Assembly (NCBI RefSeq): GCF_030915525.1
Contig: NZ_CP133269.1
Coordinates: 4,420,501-4,484,500, forward strand
From: Neobacillus sp. PS2-9
GTDB lineage: Bacteria; Bacillota; Bacilli; Bacillales; Cytobacillaceae
DNA: 64,000 nt
Reading direction: 5' to 3'
The notes beneath the pieces were generated by a model, which saw only the letters and a list, made by a program, of their open reading frames with translations, had not been told where the DNA came from and did no database searches. Of the stretch, positions 8,246 through 17,238 are shown piece after piece. How positions within the stretch are numbered: the first letter of the stretch is position 1; each line of letters opens with the position of its first letter. Position numbers and translations under genes: made by a program.

Positions 8246-9488
8246 TCTTAGAAACGATATTTTCCTGTGACGCAACCCGTTTCTTTTTTTCCATAATAAG
8301 AACTAAGGCAATAGCAACTAGTAGAAAAAGACTCGCAATCCGGAAGATCGACGCCGTATCTACAAACTGTGCAAGGGCCCCAAAAATAACGCCGCTCAGC
8401 CCGATCCCTAAATCAATGGATGAAAAAATCATTCCATTAGCTACACCACGACGATTTGTTGGTGTCATTAATAATGCCCAAGACTGAAGCGTAGGGATTA
8501 AACAGCCAAAGCCCAAGCCAAAAAGTACGCCTGCAACAGCAATCAAGAGGCTTGAATGAGCATAGGAGAGTACCCACATGCCTACAAAAGTAAGGATGGT
8601 ACAGAAAAGAACCAGTCCGATAGGTCCCTTTTCATCAAACCATTTTCCCGCAATCGGCCTTGCAACTGTAGCCATCAACGCATTAAAAATATAAAATAAA
8701 AAGATTTGATCGATGCCTCTTTCTTGACCAAAGATGACAATAAACGTCACGATTTATCCGTAGCCAAGATTGATAATAATAGTAATAAACGCAGGAAACC
8801 AGCTTGACTTTTCAACTAATGACCCTACATAGGAAAACTTTAAGTCTTCCTTTTTCGTATGTAGGACAGCTTCAGGAGTTTGATACCGAACAATCATAAG
8901 CAAGACAATTGCAATAAGCCCTAATAGCGCAGAAATATATATGAGATTAGTAAATGTAGTAATTTTATATAAAAAGATTCCTAGACTTGGCGCAATAATC
9001 ATCCCAATCGTAATCGACAGGCCGTAATAGCCCATCCCCTCACCTAGCCGTGAATTAGGAATGACATCGACTGCTGCCGTCCCGTTCACCGTAGTTGACC
9101 AGCCCCAAGCTAATCCGTGGACCAAGCGGAATAATAGAAAAATCAGAACTACTTGTGAAATAGGGTAAAGAATGGTAATGAGTAAGAGCATAATTGCGCC
9201 AGATATTACCAGTGCTTTTCTCGGTTAATATTCAAGCATAAAACCGATAAAGGGCCGGCTAATGACTGCACCAATTGAAAACAATGCCGTTACTAACCCA
9301 ATCTCTAATCCAGATGCTCCAATTGACTTTATATATGGCGGTAGAGTCGGAATAAGCATTTGGAATGACATAAACACAAACAAGTTCCCTACCATGAGCA
9401 TAATAAATGACTTCGTCCACAAACGCTCCTTCATCCTACCACTTCCTTCCATCAAAAAAGAACCTTCTCCGAGAAGATTCACATTCAT
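8223..9488 (-). pseudogene. MFS drug/sugar transporter interrupted by two in-frame TAA codons
   Basis: Three pieces (9488-9225, 9191-8754, 8750-8223) lie in the same reading frame and together give about 420 codons, the normal size of a 12-helix MFS permease. The first piece has helices 1-2 (MLIPTLPPYIKSIGASG, then ISRPFIGFMLEY). TAA at 9227-9225 stops it, and the frame continues PRKALVISGAI. A second TAA at 8756-8754 follows INLGYG, and the frame continues IVTFIVIFGQERG. There is no frameshift, and the hydrophobic segments continue across both stops. Nonsense decay is the simplest explanation; two sequencing errors both giving TAA are less likely. The likely original start is the ATG of MEGSGRMKERLW rather than 9488. 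Confidence 0.85.
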
Positions 9489-9627
9489 TCATTTTATTTC
9501 GTATCGCTAAATAATAGCACAGAAGCTGGAAAAAGGAAACCAGAAAGATTATTCAAAAGAAGTTAATATTTCTACCTATTTACGTTATCATTAAATCAGA
9601 TATACATCATACGAACGGAGGATTCAT

Positions 9628-10590
9628 ATGCAAAAAAGGAAGCTAGTAATCACCCATAATTTAGATCAAGACCATATCAATCTACTGGAAAATATCTTAC
9701 CTGACTGGGAGTTACTCATCGGTAAGGACAAAGAAGTTTGGCAGGAACATTTGCAAGAGGCCGAAATTATCGCTGGCTGGAAAAAAGGATTGGAAGAAGA
9801 GATTCTTGCCCCGCAATCCAAGCTTAAATGGCTGCAAACCTGGAGTGCTGGTGTGAATAACTTGCCACTAGATGAATTAAACAATAGAAACATAACAGTT
9901 ACCAGTGCCAATGGTGTTCATGCGTATCCTATTTCCGAAACGATTTTCGCCCTGATGCTAGGCCTAACACGTAAGCTGCATACATATGTCAAAAACCAGC
10001 AAACAAAAACTTGGCACCATGCCCATATGGGACTAGAAATGCACGAAAAAACAGTGGGGATTATTGGCGTTGGTGAGATTGGCAAAGAAACAGCCAAGAT
10101 TGCCAAGGCCTTTGGAATGAACGTCCTTGGTGTCAGGCACTCAGGACAGCCAGCAGACTATGTTGATGAAATGTATACACCAGACCAATTAGACGTATTG
10201 CTCCCTAAGTGTGATTATGTGGTGGTGACGTTACCTCTTACGAACGAAACTCATCGGTTATTTAGTGCAGAACAATTTAAGCAAATGAAGTCTTCTGCCT
10301 TTTTCATTAATATTGGTCGAGGTGAAATTGTGGTGGAAGATGAGCTCATTCAGGCATTGAAGGATGGAATTATTGCCGGTGCTGGATTAGATGTATTTGA
10401 AAAAGAACCTCTCACAACAGAGAGCCCATTATGGGAAATGGAGAACGTCATCATTACCCCGCACACTTCCGGTTCTACTGAGCATTATAATAAGCGGGTC
10501 ATTGAAAATATCCTTATCCCTAACTTAAAGGAATATCTAGCAGGAAACATCCCGCCAATTAACCGGGTTGATTTTACAAAAGGATATTAA
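9628..10590 (+). CDS. D-2-hydroxyacid dehydrogenase (NAD-dependent)
   Basis: Reduces a 2-keto acid or oxidises a D-2-hydroxy acid (glyoxylate/hydroxypyruvate or phosphoglycerate type). The 320 residues contain the Rossmann motif GVGEIG (147-152) and the catalytic triad Arg231 (NIGRGE), Glu260 (DVFEKEPL) and His279 (ITPHTSG). There is no C-terminal ACT domain, which argues against biosynthetic SerA. The ATG has a good GGAGG site. It is followed after 15 bp by the glycerophosphodiesterase gene, so they are probably one operon, although no obvious pathway connects them. Substrate cannot be decided. Confidence 0.9.
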   Translation: MQKRKLVITHNLDQDHINLLENILPDWELLIGKDKEVWQEHLQEAEIIAGWKKGLEEEILAPQSKLKWLQTWSAGVNNLPLDELNNRNITVTSANGVHAYPISETIFALMLGLTRKLHTYVKNQQTKTWHHAHMGLEMHEKTVGIIGVGEIGKETAKIAKAFGMNVLGVRHSGQPADYVDEMYTPDQLDVLLPKCDYVVVTLPLTNETHRLFSAEQFKQMKSSAFFINIGRGEIVVEDELIQALKDGIIAGAGLDVFEKEPLTTESPLWEMENVIITPHTSGSTEHYNKRVIENILIPNLKEYLAGNIPPINRVDFTKGY

Positions 10591-10605
10591 CAAAGGAGCA
10601 ACAGC

Positions 10606-11538
10606 ATGCAGCAAGTTGTAATTGAAAAAACAACGAAAAAGAAAAAACGCAGTGTAAAAGTCTTAAAATATTTAATTCCAGCCATCCTTATTTTCCTTTT
10701 AGCCGTTAATTTCATACCGGTTAAGCAAATAAGCCAAAAGAGCTTTTTCAAAAATAACCGGCCGTTAGTGATTGCCCATCAAGGCGGTGAGTTACTCGCT
10801 CCATCTAATACGATGGCGGCGTTTACGAACGCAGCAAATATGGGTGTGGATGTAATTGAGACCGATCTCCATATTACAAAAGATGGATATTTGGTTGCTA
10901 TCCACGATCCGACAGTCGATCGGACAACGAACGGTCATGGATCGGTGGCAGACATGACATTGAAGGAAATCCAGAAGCTTGATGCTGGTTACCATTTTAA
11001 AGACCTTGAAGGCAACTATAGCTACCGTGGCAAAGGCGTCTATATCCCTACTGCTGAAGAAATGTTTCAGACGTTTGGTGATATGAGAATTGAAATGGAG
11101 ATTAAGGACGACAATCCGCCTGAACGAATGGAAGAAATGGCTGCAAAACTATGGGCACTTATCGAGAAATATCACATGCAGGATAAAATTCTGGTGGCTT
11201 CTTTTGACCAAGTTATTCTTGATACTTTTAACAAGTATGCGAAGGACAGGGTAGCCACTTGCGGTGGAAAACAAGAGGTAAAGAAATTCGTTGTCTTCCA
11301 TAAATTCTTCCTAAGGAACCTTTATCAGCCAAAAACCGATTCCTTTCAAATTCCCACCGCAGATAGCGGCTTTGATTTGACCGATCAGAAGTTAATTAAC
11401 GGGGCACACCGACGCGGACAAGACATAAGCTATTGGACCATCGATGATCCAATAGAAATGAAGAAACTCTTAGATGCAGGTGCAGATGGAATCTTAACCA
11501 ATCGTCCGGATTTACTTTTACAATTACTTGCTGAATAA
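10606..11538 (+). CDS. Membrane-anchored glycerophosphodiester phosphodiesterase
   Basis: Hydrolyses glycerophosphodiesters to glycerol-3-phosphate and alcohol. The 310 residues begin with a Lys-rich cytoplasmic stretch and one membrane helix (about 20-36); the catalytic domain is probably outside. The GDPD pattern is IAHQGGELLAPSNTMAAF with His58, then ETDLHITKDG (Glu85, Asp87) and AIHD (His100). Most relatives have HRGG at the first motif; here the Arg is Gln59. It ends with the family motif GADGILTNRPDLL. A strong terminator follows, so this is the last gene of the pair. Confidence 0.9.
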   Translation: MQQVVIEKTTKKKKRSVKVLKYLIPAILIFLLAVNFIPVKQISQKSFFKNNRPLVIAHQGGELLAPSNTMAAFTNAANMGVDVIETDLHITKDGYLVAIHDPTVDRTTNGHGSVADMTLKEIQKLDAGYHFKDLEGNYSYRGKGVYIPTAEEMFQTFGDMRIEMEIKDDNPPERMEEMAAKLWALIEKYHMQDKILVASFDQVILDTFNKYAKDRVATCGGKQEVKKFVVFHKFFLRNLYQPKTDSFQIPTADSGFDLTDQKLINGAHRRGQDISYWTIDDPIEMKKLLDAGADGILTNRPDLLLQLLAE

Positions 11539-11545
11539 TAAGGTT

Positions 11546-11577
11546 AAGGGCTGCACCACTATGGGCAGCCCTTTTAT
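11546..11577 (+). terminator. Rho-independent terminator
   Basis: AAGGGCTGC (11546-11554) pairs with GCAGCCCTT (11565-11573), followed by TTT. Confidence 0.9.
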
Positions 11578-11580
11578 AGT

Positions 11581-12288
11581 TTAATTAATATCCACCTTTT
11601 CAATATTTCTAAAGGATAAATAAGCGATTACGCAGCCAGCAAGAGCAAGGGCGATTGGTACGACAATGAACGAAAAAAGATTTATATTATCAGTATAAGA
11701 GCTCGAGATTGAAACCAAAACAATCGCTGATACTATCGTGGCTGGAACTGACTTTTTCTTCATTCCAAAATACAATGGAATTAATGCCATTCCTGTTGAG
11801 GCAACCGCGCCAAGGGTCATGCTAAGAAATCCATTCACTAAGACATCTGTTGTTAACGCCTTAGGTACAAAATGAAAATAGGAATCGGCTAAATAAAACA
11901 TGCTGCCAACTAAGAGGTTTGATAAGAAAATCGTTAGGAATGTGAAGCACGCAACAATAATCAACTTAGAAATGATGATTTTCTTTCGATTAATCGGATA
12001 CATAAACATCAAGGAAATAGAATTACTCTTATATTCATCAATAATGAGCCTAGAAATCAGCACGGCTGCAAAAATAATAAAGATGCTTCTAATAATACTA
12101 CCAAATGCCCCGAAGGCCATGTCATAGCTAGGAAATGCGATATTCCCATCACTTTTTTCAGCAAAATACAACATACAAAGTACGCCCATAACAACCACAT
12201 TAGCAATCAACACATTTTTTATATAAGAAATTAACTTAAACTTTTTTATTTCAAGACTGATTAATTTACGCACTAATACCGCCCCCAT
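11581..12288 (-). CDS. ABC-2 type permease of a peptide/antibiotic exporter
   Basis: A 235-residue protein with six hydrophobic helices (for example SIFIIFAAVLISRLIID and FLTIFLSNLLVGSMFYL), typical of the BcrB/YcbO class of ABC-2 permeases. It overlaps the end of the ATPase gene by 23 bp. The GTG at 12273 (MRKLISLEIKKF) overlaps the ATPase stop more tightly and has GGGGG in front, so it may be the true start. Operon order and overlap show that it pairs with the ATPase. Likely role: export or detoxification of a peptide antibiotic, or lipid movement, under control of the upstream two-component system. Confidence 0.88.
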   Translation of the reverse strand: MGAVLVRKLISLEIKKFKLISYIKNVLIANVVVMGVLCMLYFAEKSDGNIAFPSYDMAFGAFGSIIRSIFIIFAAVLISRLIIDEYKSNSISLMFMYPINRKKIIISKLIIVACFTFLTIFLSNLLVGSMFYLADSYFHFVPKALTTDVLVNGFLSMTLGAVASTGMALIPLYFGMKKKSVPATIVSAIVLVSISSSYTDNINLFSFIVVPIALALAGCVIAYLSFRNIEKVDIN

Positions 12289-13189
12289 TAATAATTGTTA
12301 AGAAATAATCTTCTAGTGAATGGTTCTTCTTACTAAGTTCTTCAATCATAACTCCATTTAAAATAAGCGTTTTAGAAATTTCTGCTTGAGAGATTCCTGT
12401 TTCATAGATGCGGAAACGTCCCTCTTCTACTACTTTAAAATTAGTAAACTTAAGGACTTCCTCCAATACATAAAGGGCTTTTTTCACATCATGAACGGCA
12501 AGCTCAAGATATTCTGTATTTTGCTCTTGAATTTCGGACATTGGAACCTCTTTAATTAACTTACCGTCACTAATTACCCCGATGGTATCGGCAATCTGTT
12601 CAATTTCACCGAGGATATGAGAAGAGATCAATAGAGTCATGCCATATTCACGGCATAGCATTTGAAAAAGATTACGTAGTTCTTTTATGCCGACTGGATC
12701 CATTCCGTTAATGGGTTCATCTAAGATTAACAATTCCGGTTTGGTAATAATGGCACGTGCGATTCCGAGACGCTGCTTCATACCAAGTGAGAAGTCTTTA
12801 ACTGGCTTATCCTCAATATTAGCTAATTTCACTAAGTCCAACGCTTGATCAATTGCCTTTTTGTCGTAGTAGCCCATATATTCGCAATGAAGCTCCAGGT
12901 TCTCTCTTGCTGTTAGTCGATCGTAGAAAACAGGATATTCAATAATGCTGCCCAACCGCTTTAGTACTTCATAGGACGTATTGGTAAGTTTCTCACCAAA
13001 GATTTCAATCTCACCGCTTGTCGGCTTCACTAGATTGGTGAGCATTTTCATAATCGTGGTTTTACCGGCACCATTTGGTCCGAGGAATCCGTAGATTTCT
13101 CCTTTTTTCACCTTCATATTGACATTTGATACAACGTCCTTGTCTTTATATGTTTTTGTTAGTTGATTCGTTTTGATGATGTAGCTCAT
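12266..13189 (-). CDS. ABC transporter ATPase, BcrA-like
   Basis: A 307-residue ATPase with Walker A (GPNGAGKT), signature FSLGMKQRLGIARA and Walker B (LLILDEPINGMDP), followed by an accessory C-terminal domain of about 90 residues, as in bacitracin-resistance BcrA and B. subtilis YcbN. It energises the permease encoded next to it. The gene follows the kinase gene after 129 bp containing a terminator and a candidate regulator site, so it probably has its own promoter (minus-strand TAGAAT at 13228-13223). Gene order RR-HK-ATPase-permease is the same as B. subtilis ycbLMNO as I recall it. The real substrate is unknown. Confidence 0.92.
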   Translation of the reverse strand: MSYIIKTNQLTKTYKDKDVVSNVNMKVKKGEIYGFLGPNGAGKTTIMKMLTNLVKPTSGEIEIFGEKLTNTSYEVLKRLGSIIEYPVFYDRLTARENLELHCEYMGYYDKKAIDQALDLVKLANIEDKPVKDFSLGMKQRLGIARAIITKPELLILDEPINGMDPVGIKELRNLFQMLCREYGMTLLISSHILGEIEQIADTIGVISDGKLIKEVPMSEIQEQNTEYLELAVHDVKKALYVLEEVLKFTNFKVVEEGRFRIYETGISQAEISKTLILNGVMIEELSKKNHSLEDYFLTIINGGGISA

Positions 13190-13259
13190 TTCATCAGCTC
13201 CCCTTCGTCTTTAACTACTTTTATTCTAGTCAGTAGAGTTTTCTTTTTTATTAATCAAA

Positions 13260-13275
13260 TCTTACGAAATTCTTA
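13260..13275 (-). promoter_or_regulatory. Possible OmpR-type direct repeat before the ABC genes
   Basis: TCTTA at 13260-13264 and 13271-13275 repeat with an 11-bp period. They lie about 52 bp upstream of the start predicted from a minus-strand TAGAAT -10 (13223-13228) that has no good -35. A one-turn direct repeat at this position suits a response regulator. Confidence 0.3.
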
Positions 13276-13282
13276 AGAAAGA

Positions 13283-13313
13283 AAAGGATGTCCCGGAATT
13301 CGAGGCACCCTTT
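13283..13313 (-). terminator. Terminator after the histidine kinase gene
   Basis: On the minus strand AAAGGGTG pairs with CATCCTTT around an inner stem, then TTCTTTCTT. It separates the two-component genes from the ABC genes. Confidence 0.65.
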
Positions 13314-13318
13314 GATGT

Positions 13319-14254
13319 TTAGTACATGATTCGATTGAGTTTTATAGTAAATGTAGTCTTTTCGTAAGGTTTACTGTTTAGAAAAATTTGTCCGTCCATT
13401 TTCTCTACTAGTCTCTTTGTAATCGTTAGACCAAGCCCGCTTCCTTGATACGATTTGTTTCGGGAATCTTCCAAGGTGTACATTCTTTCAAATACCAAAT
13501 CCTTATGGAGTGAACTAATGCCCTTTCCTTTATCCCATACATCTACATACACAGATTTTTCATCCGTTCTAAGTGTCAGACCAAGCACTTTCCCCTCACT
13601 ACCATATTGAATTGCATTAGAAATCAAATTATTTAAGATTCGGTCTAACTCCTCTTCGTTTCCAAGAGCATACAGATTTTCTTCTGGGATTTCGATTGCT
13701 ACCTCAAACCCCTTTGATGTGAGGGCCTCATAAAAGTTTAATATATTTTTCCGGCAAATCTCATTCATGTTCACTCTTGTGAGTGGAATGTCTTTATCCC
13801 CAGATTCAAGCTTAGACAAATCAAAGAACTTCTTAATAAGTTCTAAAACTTCCACCGTCTTCCCATGGACTTTTTGCAAAAGTTCAGCCGTTTCTTCCTG
13901 GCTTCTATTATAGTCATTTAACATAATCTCAATGTAGCCAAGCACAACTGTCAGTGGTGTTTTCAAATCATGTGAGATGTTAGAAAGCATTTTCCTCATA
14001 GATATTTCCGTCTTATTGTAGTTTGCCATGATTTTCTGATTATGTTCCAAAAGACGATTAATTTGGATTAATAACTGTTTCATATCTTCACGATCTGTAT
14101 GTAGTAGCAATTTTTCATCCGTTTGTTCATGGATGATTCGCTGCAGCTTTTTGTGGAGATACGTTAAATTAGACTGGTCATTTTTTTTCGACCGATATTG
14201 TAAAAAGTTTAGTGAAGCTAATCCTATTATGATAATGACTAAAAATATGACCAT
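13319..14254 (-). CDS. Sensor histidine kinase with a single N-terminal membrane helix
   Basis: A 311-residue kinase. The N-terminus is one membrane anchor (FLVIIIIGLASLNFL) with no extracellular sensor domain. The H-box is NISHDLKTPLTVVLGY, the N-box NLISNAIQYG, and the G-boxes WDKGKGIS and GSGLGLTI, so it should be catalytically intact. Such intramembrane kinases often sense through the partner ABC transporter. It begins 3 bp after the regulator stop. Size and order resemble B. subtilis YcbM. Confidence 0.93.
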   Translation of the reverse strand: MVIFLVIIIIGLASLNFLQYRSKKNDQSNLTYLHKKLQRIIHEQTDEKLLLHTDREDMKQLLIQINRLLEHNQKIMANYNKTEISMRKMLSNISHDLKTPLTVVLGYIEIMLNDYNRSQEETAELLQKVHGKTVEVLELIKKFFDLSKLESGDKDIPLTRVNMNEICRKNILNFYEALTSKGFEVAIEIPEENLYALGNEEELDRILNNLISNAIQYGSEGKVLGLTLRTDEKSVYVDVWDKGKGISSLHKDLVFERMYTLEDSRNKSYQGSGLGLTITKRLVEKMDGQIFLNSKPYEKTTFTIKLNRIMY

Positions 14255-14257
14255 TAT

Positions 14258-14956
14258 TTAAAATTCCCCGAGCTTGTAACCAATTCCCCATAAGGTTTTG
14301 ATGTAATTAGGTGAAGAAGGATCATCCTCAATTTTTTCACGTAATCTTCTCATATGGACGTTGATTACATTTTCATCCCCGTAGTACTCATCATCCCAAA
14401 CTAAGCTATAAATTTGTGCTTTTGTGTACACACGGCTAGGGTGTGAGATAAATAGTTTTAGAATATGAAATTCCTTTGATGTTAGTTTAATTTCGGTGCC
14501 ATTCTTATGTAAGGAGAAATTATCTAAATCAAGAGTTAAATCGCCAGCCGTCAATACCTTTTTCTGTTGCTCCCGTTCGGTACGCGAATAGTGTGTCGCT
14601 CTTCTGATCGCCGCCTTCACTCTTGCCGTCAGCTCAATCATCGAAAACGGCTTAGCAATATAATCATCGGCCCCAAAGCCTAATCCTAATGCTTTGTCTA
14701 AATCCCCATCCTTTGCCGACATGATTAATACAGGGATCATGCTCTTCTCCCTGATAATTTTTAAAAATTCCATTCCATCAAGCTTAGGCAACATTAAGTC
14801 CAGCATAATCAAATCAAATGTGTTGCGTGAAAATACCTCAAGGGCTTCTTCCCCGTCAAATGCAGGTACCACCTCATAGCCTTCTTTTATAAATTGGCCT
14901 TTTACCATATCACTGATGGATGTATCGTCTTCCACTAACAATATTTTGTGTTTCAT
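14258..14956 (-). CDS. OmpR-family response regulator
   Basis: A 232-residue regulator with a receiver domain (LVEDDTSISDM, phospho-acceptor Asp in LIMLDLMLPKLDG, Lys in DYIAKPF) and a winged-helix DNA-binding domain (about 135-232, ending IKTLWGIGYKLGEF). It is the first gene of the two-component pair and probably controls the ABC exporter genes downstream. The ATG is preceded by a GGTGGGGAT stretch. Confidence 0.94.
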   Translation of the reverse strand: MKHKILLVEDDTSISDMVKGQFIKEGYEVVPAFDGEEALEVFSRNTFDLIMLDLMLPKLDGMEFLKIIREKSMIPVLIMSAKDGDLDKALGLGFGADDYIAKPFSMIELTARVKAAIRRATHYSRTEREQQKKVLTAGDLTLDLDNFSLHKNGTEIKLTSKEFHILKLFISHPSRVYTKAQIYSLVWDDEYYGDENVINVHMRRLREKIEDDPSSPNYIKTLWGIGYKLGEF

Positions 14957-15043
14957 TTTATCCCCACCCGTTCATTCCATATGGTTTATTTCCATATTTT
15001 ATGTCGAAATTCCTTCATATGAATAATAAAAACAAATAAAATA

Positions 15044-15064
15044 GATCTAGTCTAAGACTAGATC
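15044..15064 (-). terminator. Terminator overlapping the stop of the 75-residue gene
   Basis: GATCTAGTC-TAA-GACTAGATC is a perfect 9-bp stem with a 3-base loop, followed on the minus strand by TATTTTATTTG. The TAG stop of the gene (15060-15058) lies inside the stem. Confidence 0.8.
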
Positions 15065-15285
15065 CGTTTTTCAACATCTTTTCTTATTGATTCAATTATA
15101 TTCTCTGGTAGGTCGGCCGGAAGCGACGAACCCTCTTTAAATACCCAGGCATTCACTACTTCCAGATCTGCCTTTTTAAACGTAATACTGTAGTCATGAT
15201 TTTGATAGGAAAAGTCCGCTGTTACAAATTCTTCATTATAAAAGTCATCATCAATAATCATATTACTAATTTCAAATGGCTTCAC
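15058..15285 (-). CDS. Small acidic protein of unknown function
   Basis: A 75-residue acidic protein (MKPFEISNMIIDDDFYNEEF at the N-terminus) with mixed beta/alpha pattern and no membrane segment or Cys. AGGAGCTAACTGTGA just upstream supports the start. It is flanked by its own terminator and lies 56 bp after the metallo-hydrolase gene in the same direction, so it could be co-transcribed with it. I do not recognise the family. Confidence 0.7.
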   Translation of the reverse strand: MKPFEISNMIIDDDFYNEEFVTADFSYQNHDYSITFKKADLEVVNAWVFKEGSSLPADLPENIIESIRKDVEKRI

Positions 15286-15341
15286 AGTTAGCTCCTTTTT
15301 GTCAATCGTTTATGTACTTAGAGTGAACCTTTTCCTCTTGT

Positions 15342-16058
15342 TTATTCAGTTAATTGAGCGGTCTCCAATAATTTTTCTCCCGCTTTCAATAACGCTAGAA
15401 TAAACTCATTTATCTCACCTGTCAGGACTCCTCCGTGACCAGAACACATTGCCTCAGGATTAAATCTAGACAAGATTTCTAACCCACTAAGAAACGGAGG
15501 AAGATGTTTGTCTAGCACCCCGCCATTTCGTAAATACATCAGCCATTCCTCTCGAAGCTCAGGTCCCGCAGAGACTAAACCATCTGGTGATAAGGGGTCT
15601 CCAAAGAAGCATAGAAAATCTCCCGTAAACAAAATCTTAGACGGTTTATGATAAAAAATAACTGAACCTGGGGTATGATAGCCAACCAACTGACAATCAA
15701 ACTCTCCATAATGTCCATCACTTGGCAATTCATATAAAAATTGATCAGGTTCAAGACATTCTATTGTTTCTTTCTCATTTAGATGAATCACTTTTTTTGC
15801 ATGTTTAAAAATTGAGGCTGCTTGTACATGATCCTCATGCCCATGTGTAGCCAAGCAAAGAATCACATCATCGACTGACTTTCCAATACTGTGTAATGCC
15901 TGCTCTATGAACACAGCGTGCTGTTGTTTCCCCGAATCAATCAACGTAACCGATTGTCCTTCTACTATAAAATAACAGTTATTATACGAGCGCCAGCTCT
16001 CATCCCAAACTGCTAGCACATATACATTATCTTTTACCACTTTAAAAATATACTCCAC
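15342..16058 (-). CDS. Metallo-beta-lactamase fold hydrolase
   Basis: A 238-residue MBL-fold protein. The zinc motif is THGHEDH (about residue 90), later ligands are the His of GYHTPGS, the Asp of LFTGD, and a C-terminal His in CSGHGG. This layout is that of glyoxalase II/lactonase-like hydrolases. No signal peptide is seen, so it is cytoplasmic. The substrate cannot be told. The ATG has GGAGG nine bases upstream. Confidence 0.9.
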   Translation of the reverse strand: MEYIFKVVKDNVYVLAVWDESWRSYNNCYFIVEGQSVTLIDSGKQQHAVFIEQALHSIGKSVDDVILCLATHGHEDHVQAASIFKHAKKVIHLNEKETIECLEPDQFLYELPSDGHYGEFDCQLVGYHTPGSVIFYHKPSKILFTGDFLCFFGDPLSPDGLVSAGPELREEWLMYLRNGGVLDKHLPPFLSGLEILSRFNPEAMCSGHGGVLTGEINEFILALLKAGEKLLETAQLTE

Positions 16059-16118
16059 CTTGTATCCTCCTAAAAATTCCTCCCTATTCTCTCTTATATA
16101 TATTCCATAAAACCTATT

Positions 16119-17135
16119 CTATTTCCTTTTATCCTTTGCCAACTCTCTTCGATTGGCAGCTAGTGGAGGTTGCTCTAACCATCCATTTGCGATCATAATA
16201 ATTGCTCCATCCTCCGAATACTTTAGAATCTCGGCATTTAAACGTGAATAATCAATGACCATGTCACTTCTCTGACTCTCAGCAATAGCGACTCCATAGT
16301 TTCCTATACCTGCATAAATCATCAGGTTAAAATGAAACATCATTAATTTATCAGAGAAAGGTGATTCAGTAGATTCCGTTACCTCATGGTCATAAGACAT
16401 AGGAGCAGGAAGGGAATCCATCTCCAAATAACTGGTAAACACTTTAATGTGTTTCATGGCAATCTCTTTTCCTCTTAGGAAATAATTACGGACCTTTTTC
16501 GATTCCGCCACCTGACTAAAGCCAGTAGTGATACTCGTACCAATATGGTTAGACTGGATATTCGCGTATAAATTGGTTACCTCTGTTCCAGTCAGCGGTT
16601 CCCGTCTGCCAAGCCCTTCTAAAATAAAGGATTGTTTATGAACAAACTCTACCTTTTGGGGATAGGGAATCATTGGTGGACGAACAACTAACCCTTTTTC
16701 TAGTAGGATCCTTACGGTTTCGGTGTCTAGCTCAAGGGTTGATGTTAAGCACTTGGCATAGAATGAACGAATATCATGGCGATAGACATTCTGTAATATC
16801 CTGCCATATGTAATCAGACCGCCTTTAGCCATATTTCTAATATATTTTAAGTAAAAAATATCTGAAAATAACCGCTTGGCCTTTAAGTTTACATCATGGT
16901 CAGTAAAGCCTTGTGGAACTTTTATATCCTCTTTTGTAAAAATGTCCCGAATATGTTCTACATGTTGTTGCGACAAATCCAAAGAGTGCACGGCAACTTT
17001 TTTTATATCCTCATCATCTATGTGTTGTAAAAAATACTTGATCATGCAAATGGACATACTATCCGCAAGATATGAAGTCCACAAATAGGACAATTCTGCT
17101 GCCGTTAACTTAATATGTTCGTGATTTGCGCTCAT
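16119..17135 (-). CDS. DUF3231 family protein (two ferritin-like repeats)
   Basis: A 338-residue protein made of two similar halves of about 165 residues. Both begin with a helix of the type LTAAELSYLWTSYLADSMS / LTGTEVTNLYANIQSNHIG and have MxSYDHE or PQGF-like turns. This is the tandem DUF3231 architecture, common in spore-forming Bacillaceae; function unknown. The start is supported by GAGGGTATTCG before the ATG. It lies alone between the hydrolase and the GTPase genes. Confidence 0.85.
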   Translation of the reverse strand: MSANHEHIKLTAAELSYLWTSYLADSMSICMIKYFLQHIDDEDIKKVAVHSLDLSQQHVEHIRDIFTKEDIKVPQGFTDHDVNLKAKRLFSDIFYLKYIRNMAKGGLITYGRILQNVYRHDIRSFYAKCLTSTLELDTETVRILLEKGLVVRPPMIPYPQKVEFVHKQSFILEGLGRREPLTGTEVTNLYANIQSNHIGTSITTGFSQVAESKKVRNYFLRGKEIAMKHIKVFTSYLEMDSLPAPMSYDHEVTESTESPFSDKLMMFHFNLMIYAGIGNYGVAIAESQRSDMVIDYSRLNAEILKYSEDGAIIMIANGWLEQPPLAANRRELAKDKRK

Positions 17136-17206
17136 CGAATACCCTCCTACATTTATCCATTAAGGAATAATATCTCCCAAATAGATAAATATATGAACAT
17201 GCTAAA

Positions 17207-17232
17207 AAGGAGATGCCCGTAGACATCTCCTT
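17207..17232 (-). terminator. Terminator after the GTPase gene
   Basis: AAGGAGATG (17207-17215) pairs with CATCTCCTT (17224-17232), with TTTTT following on the minus strand. Confidence 0.9.
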
Positions 17233-17238
17233 GAATGA

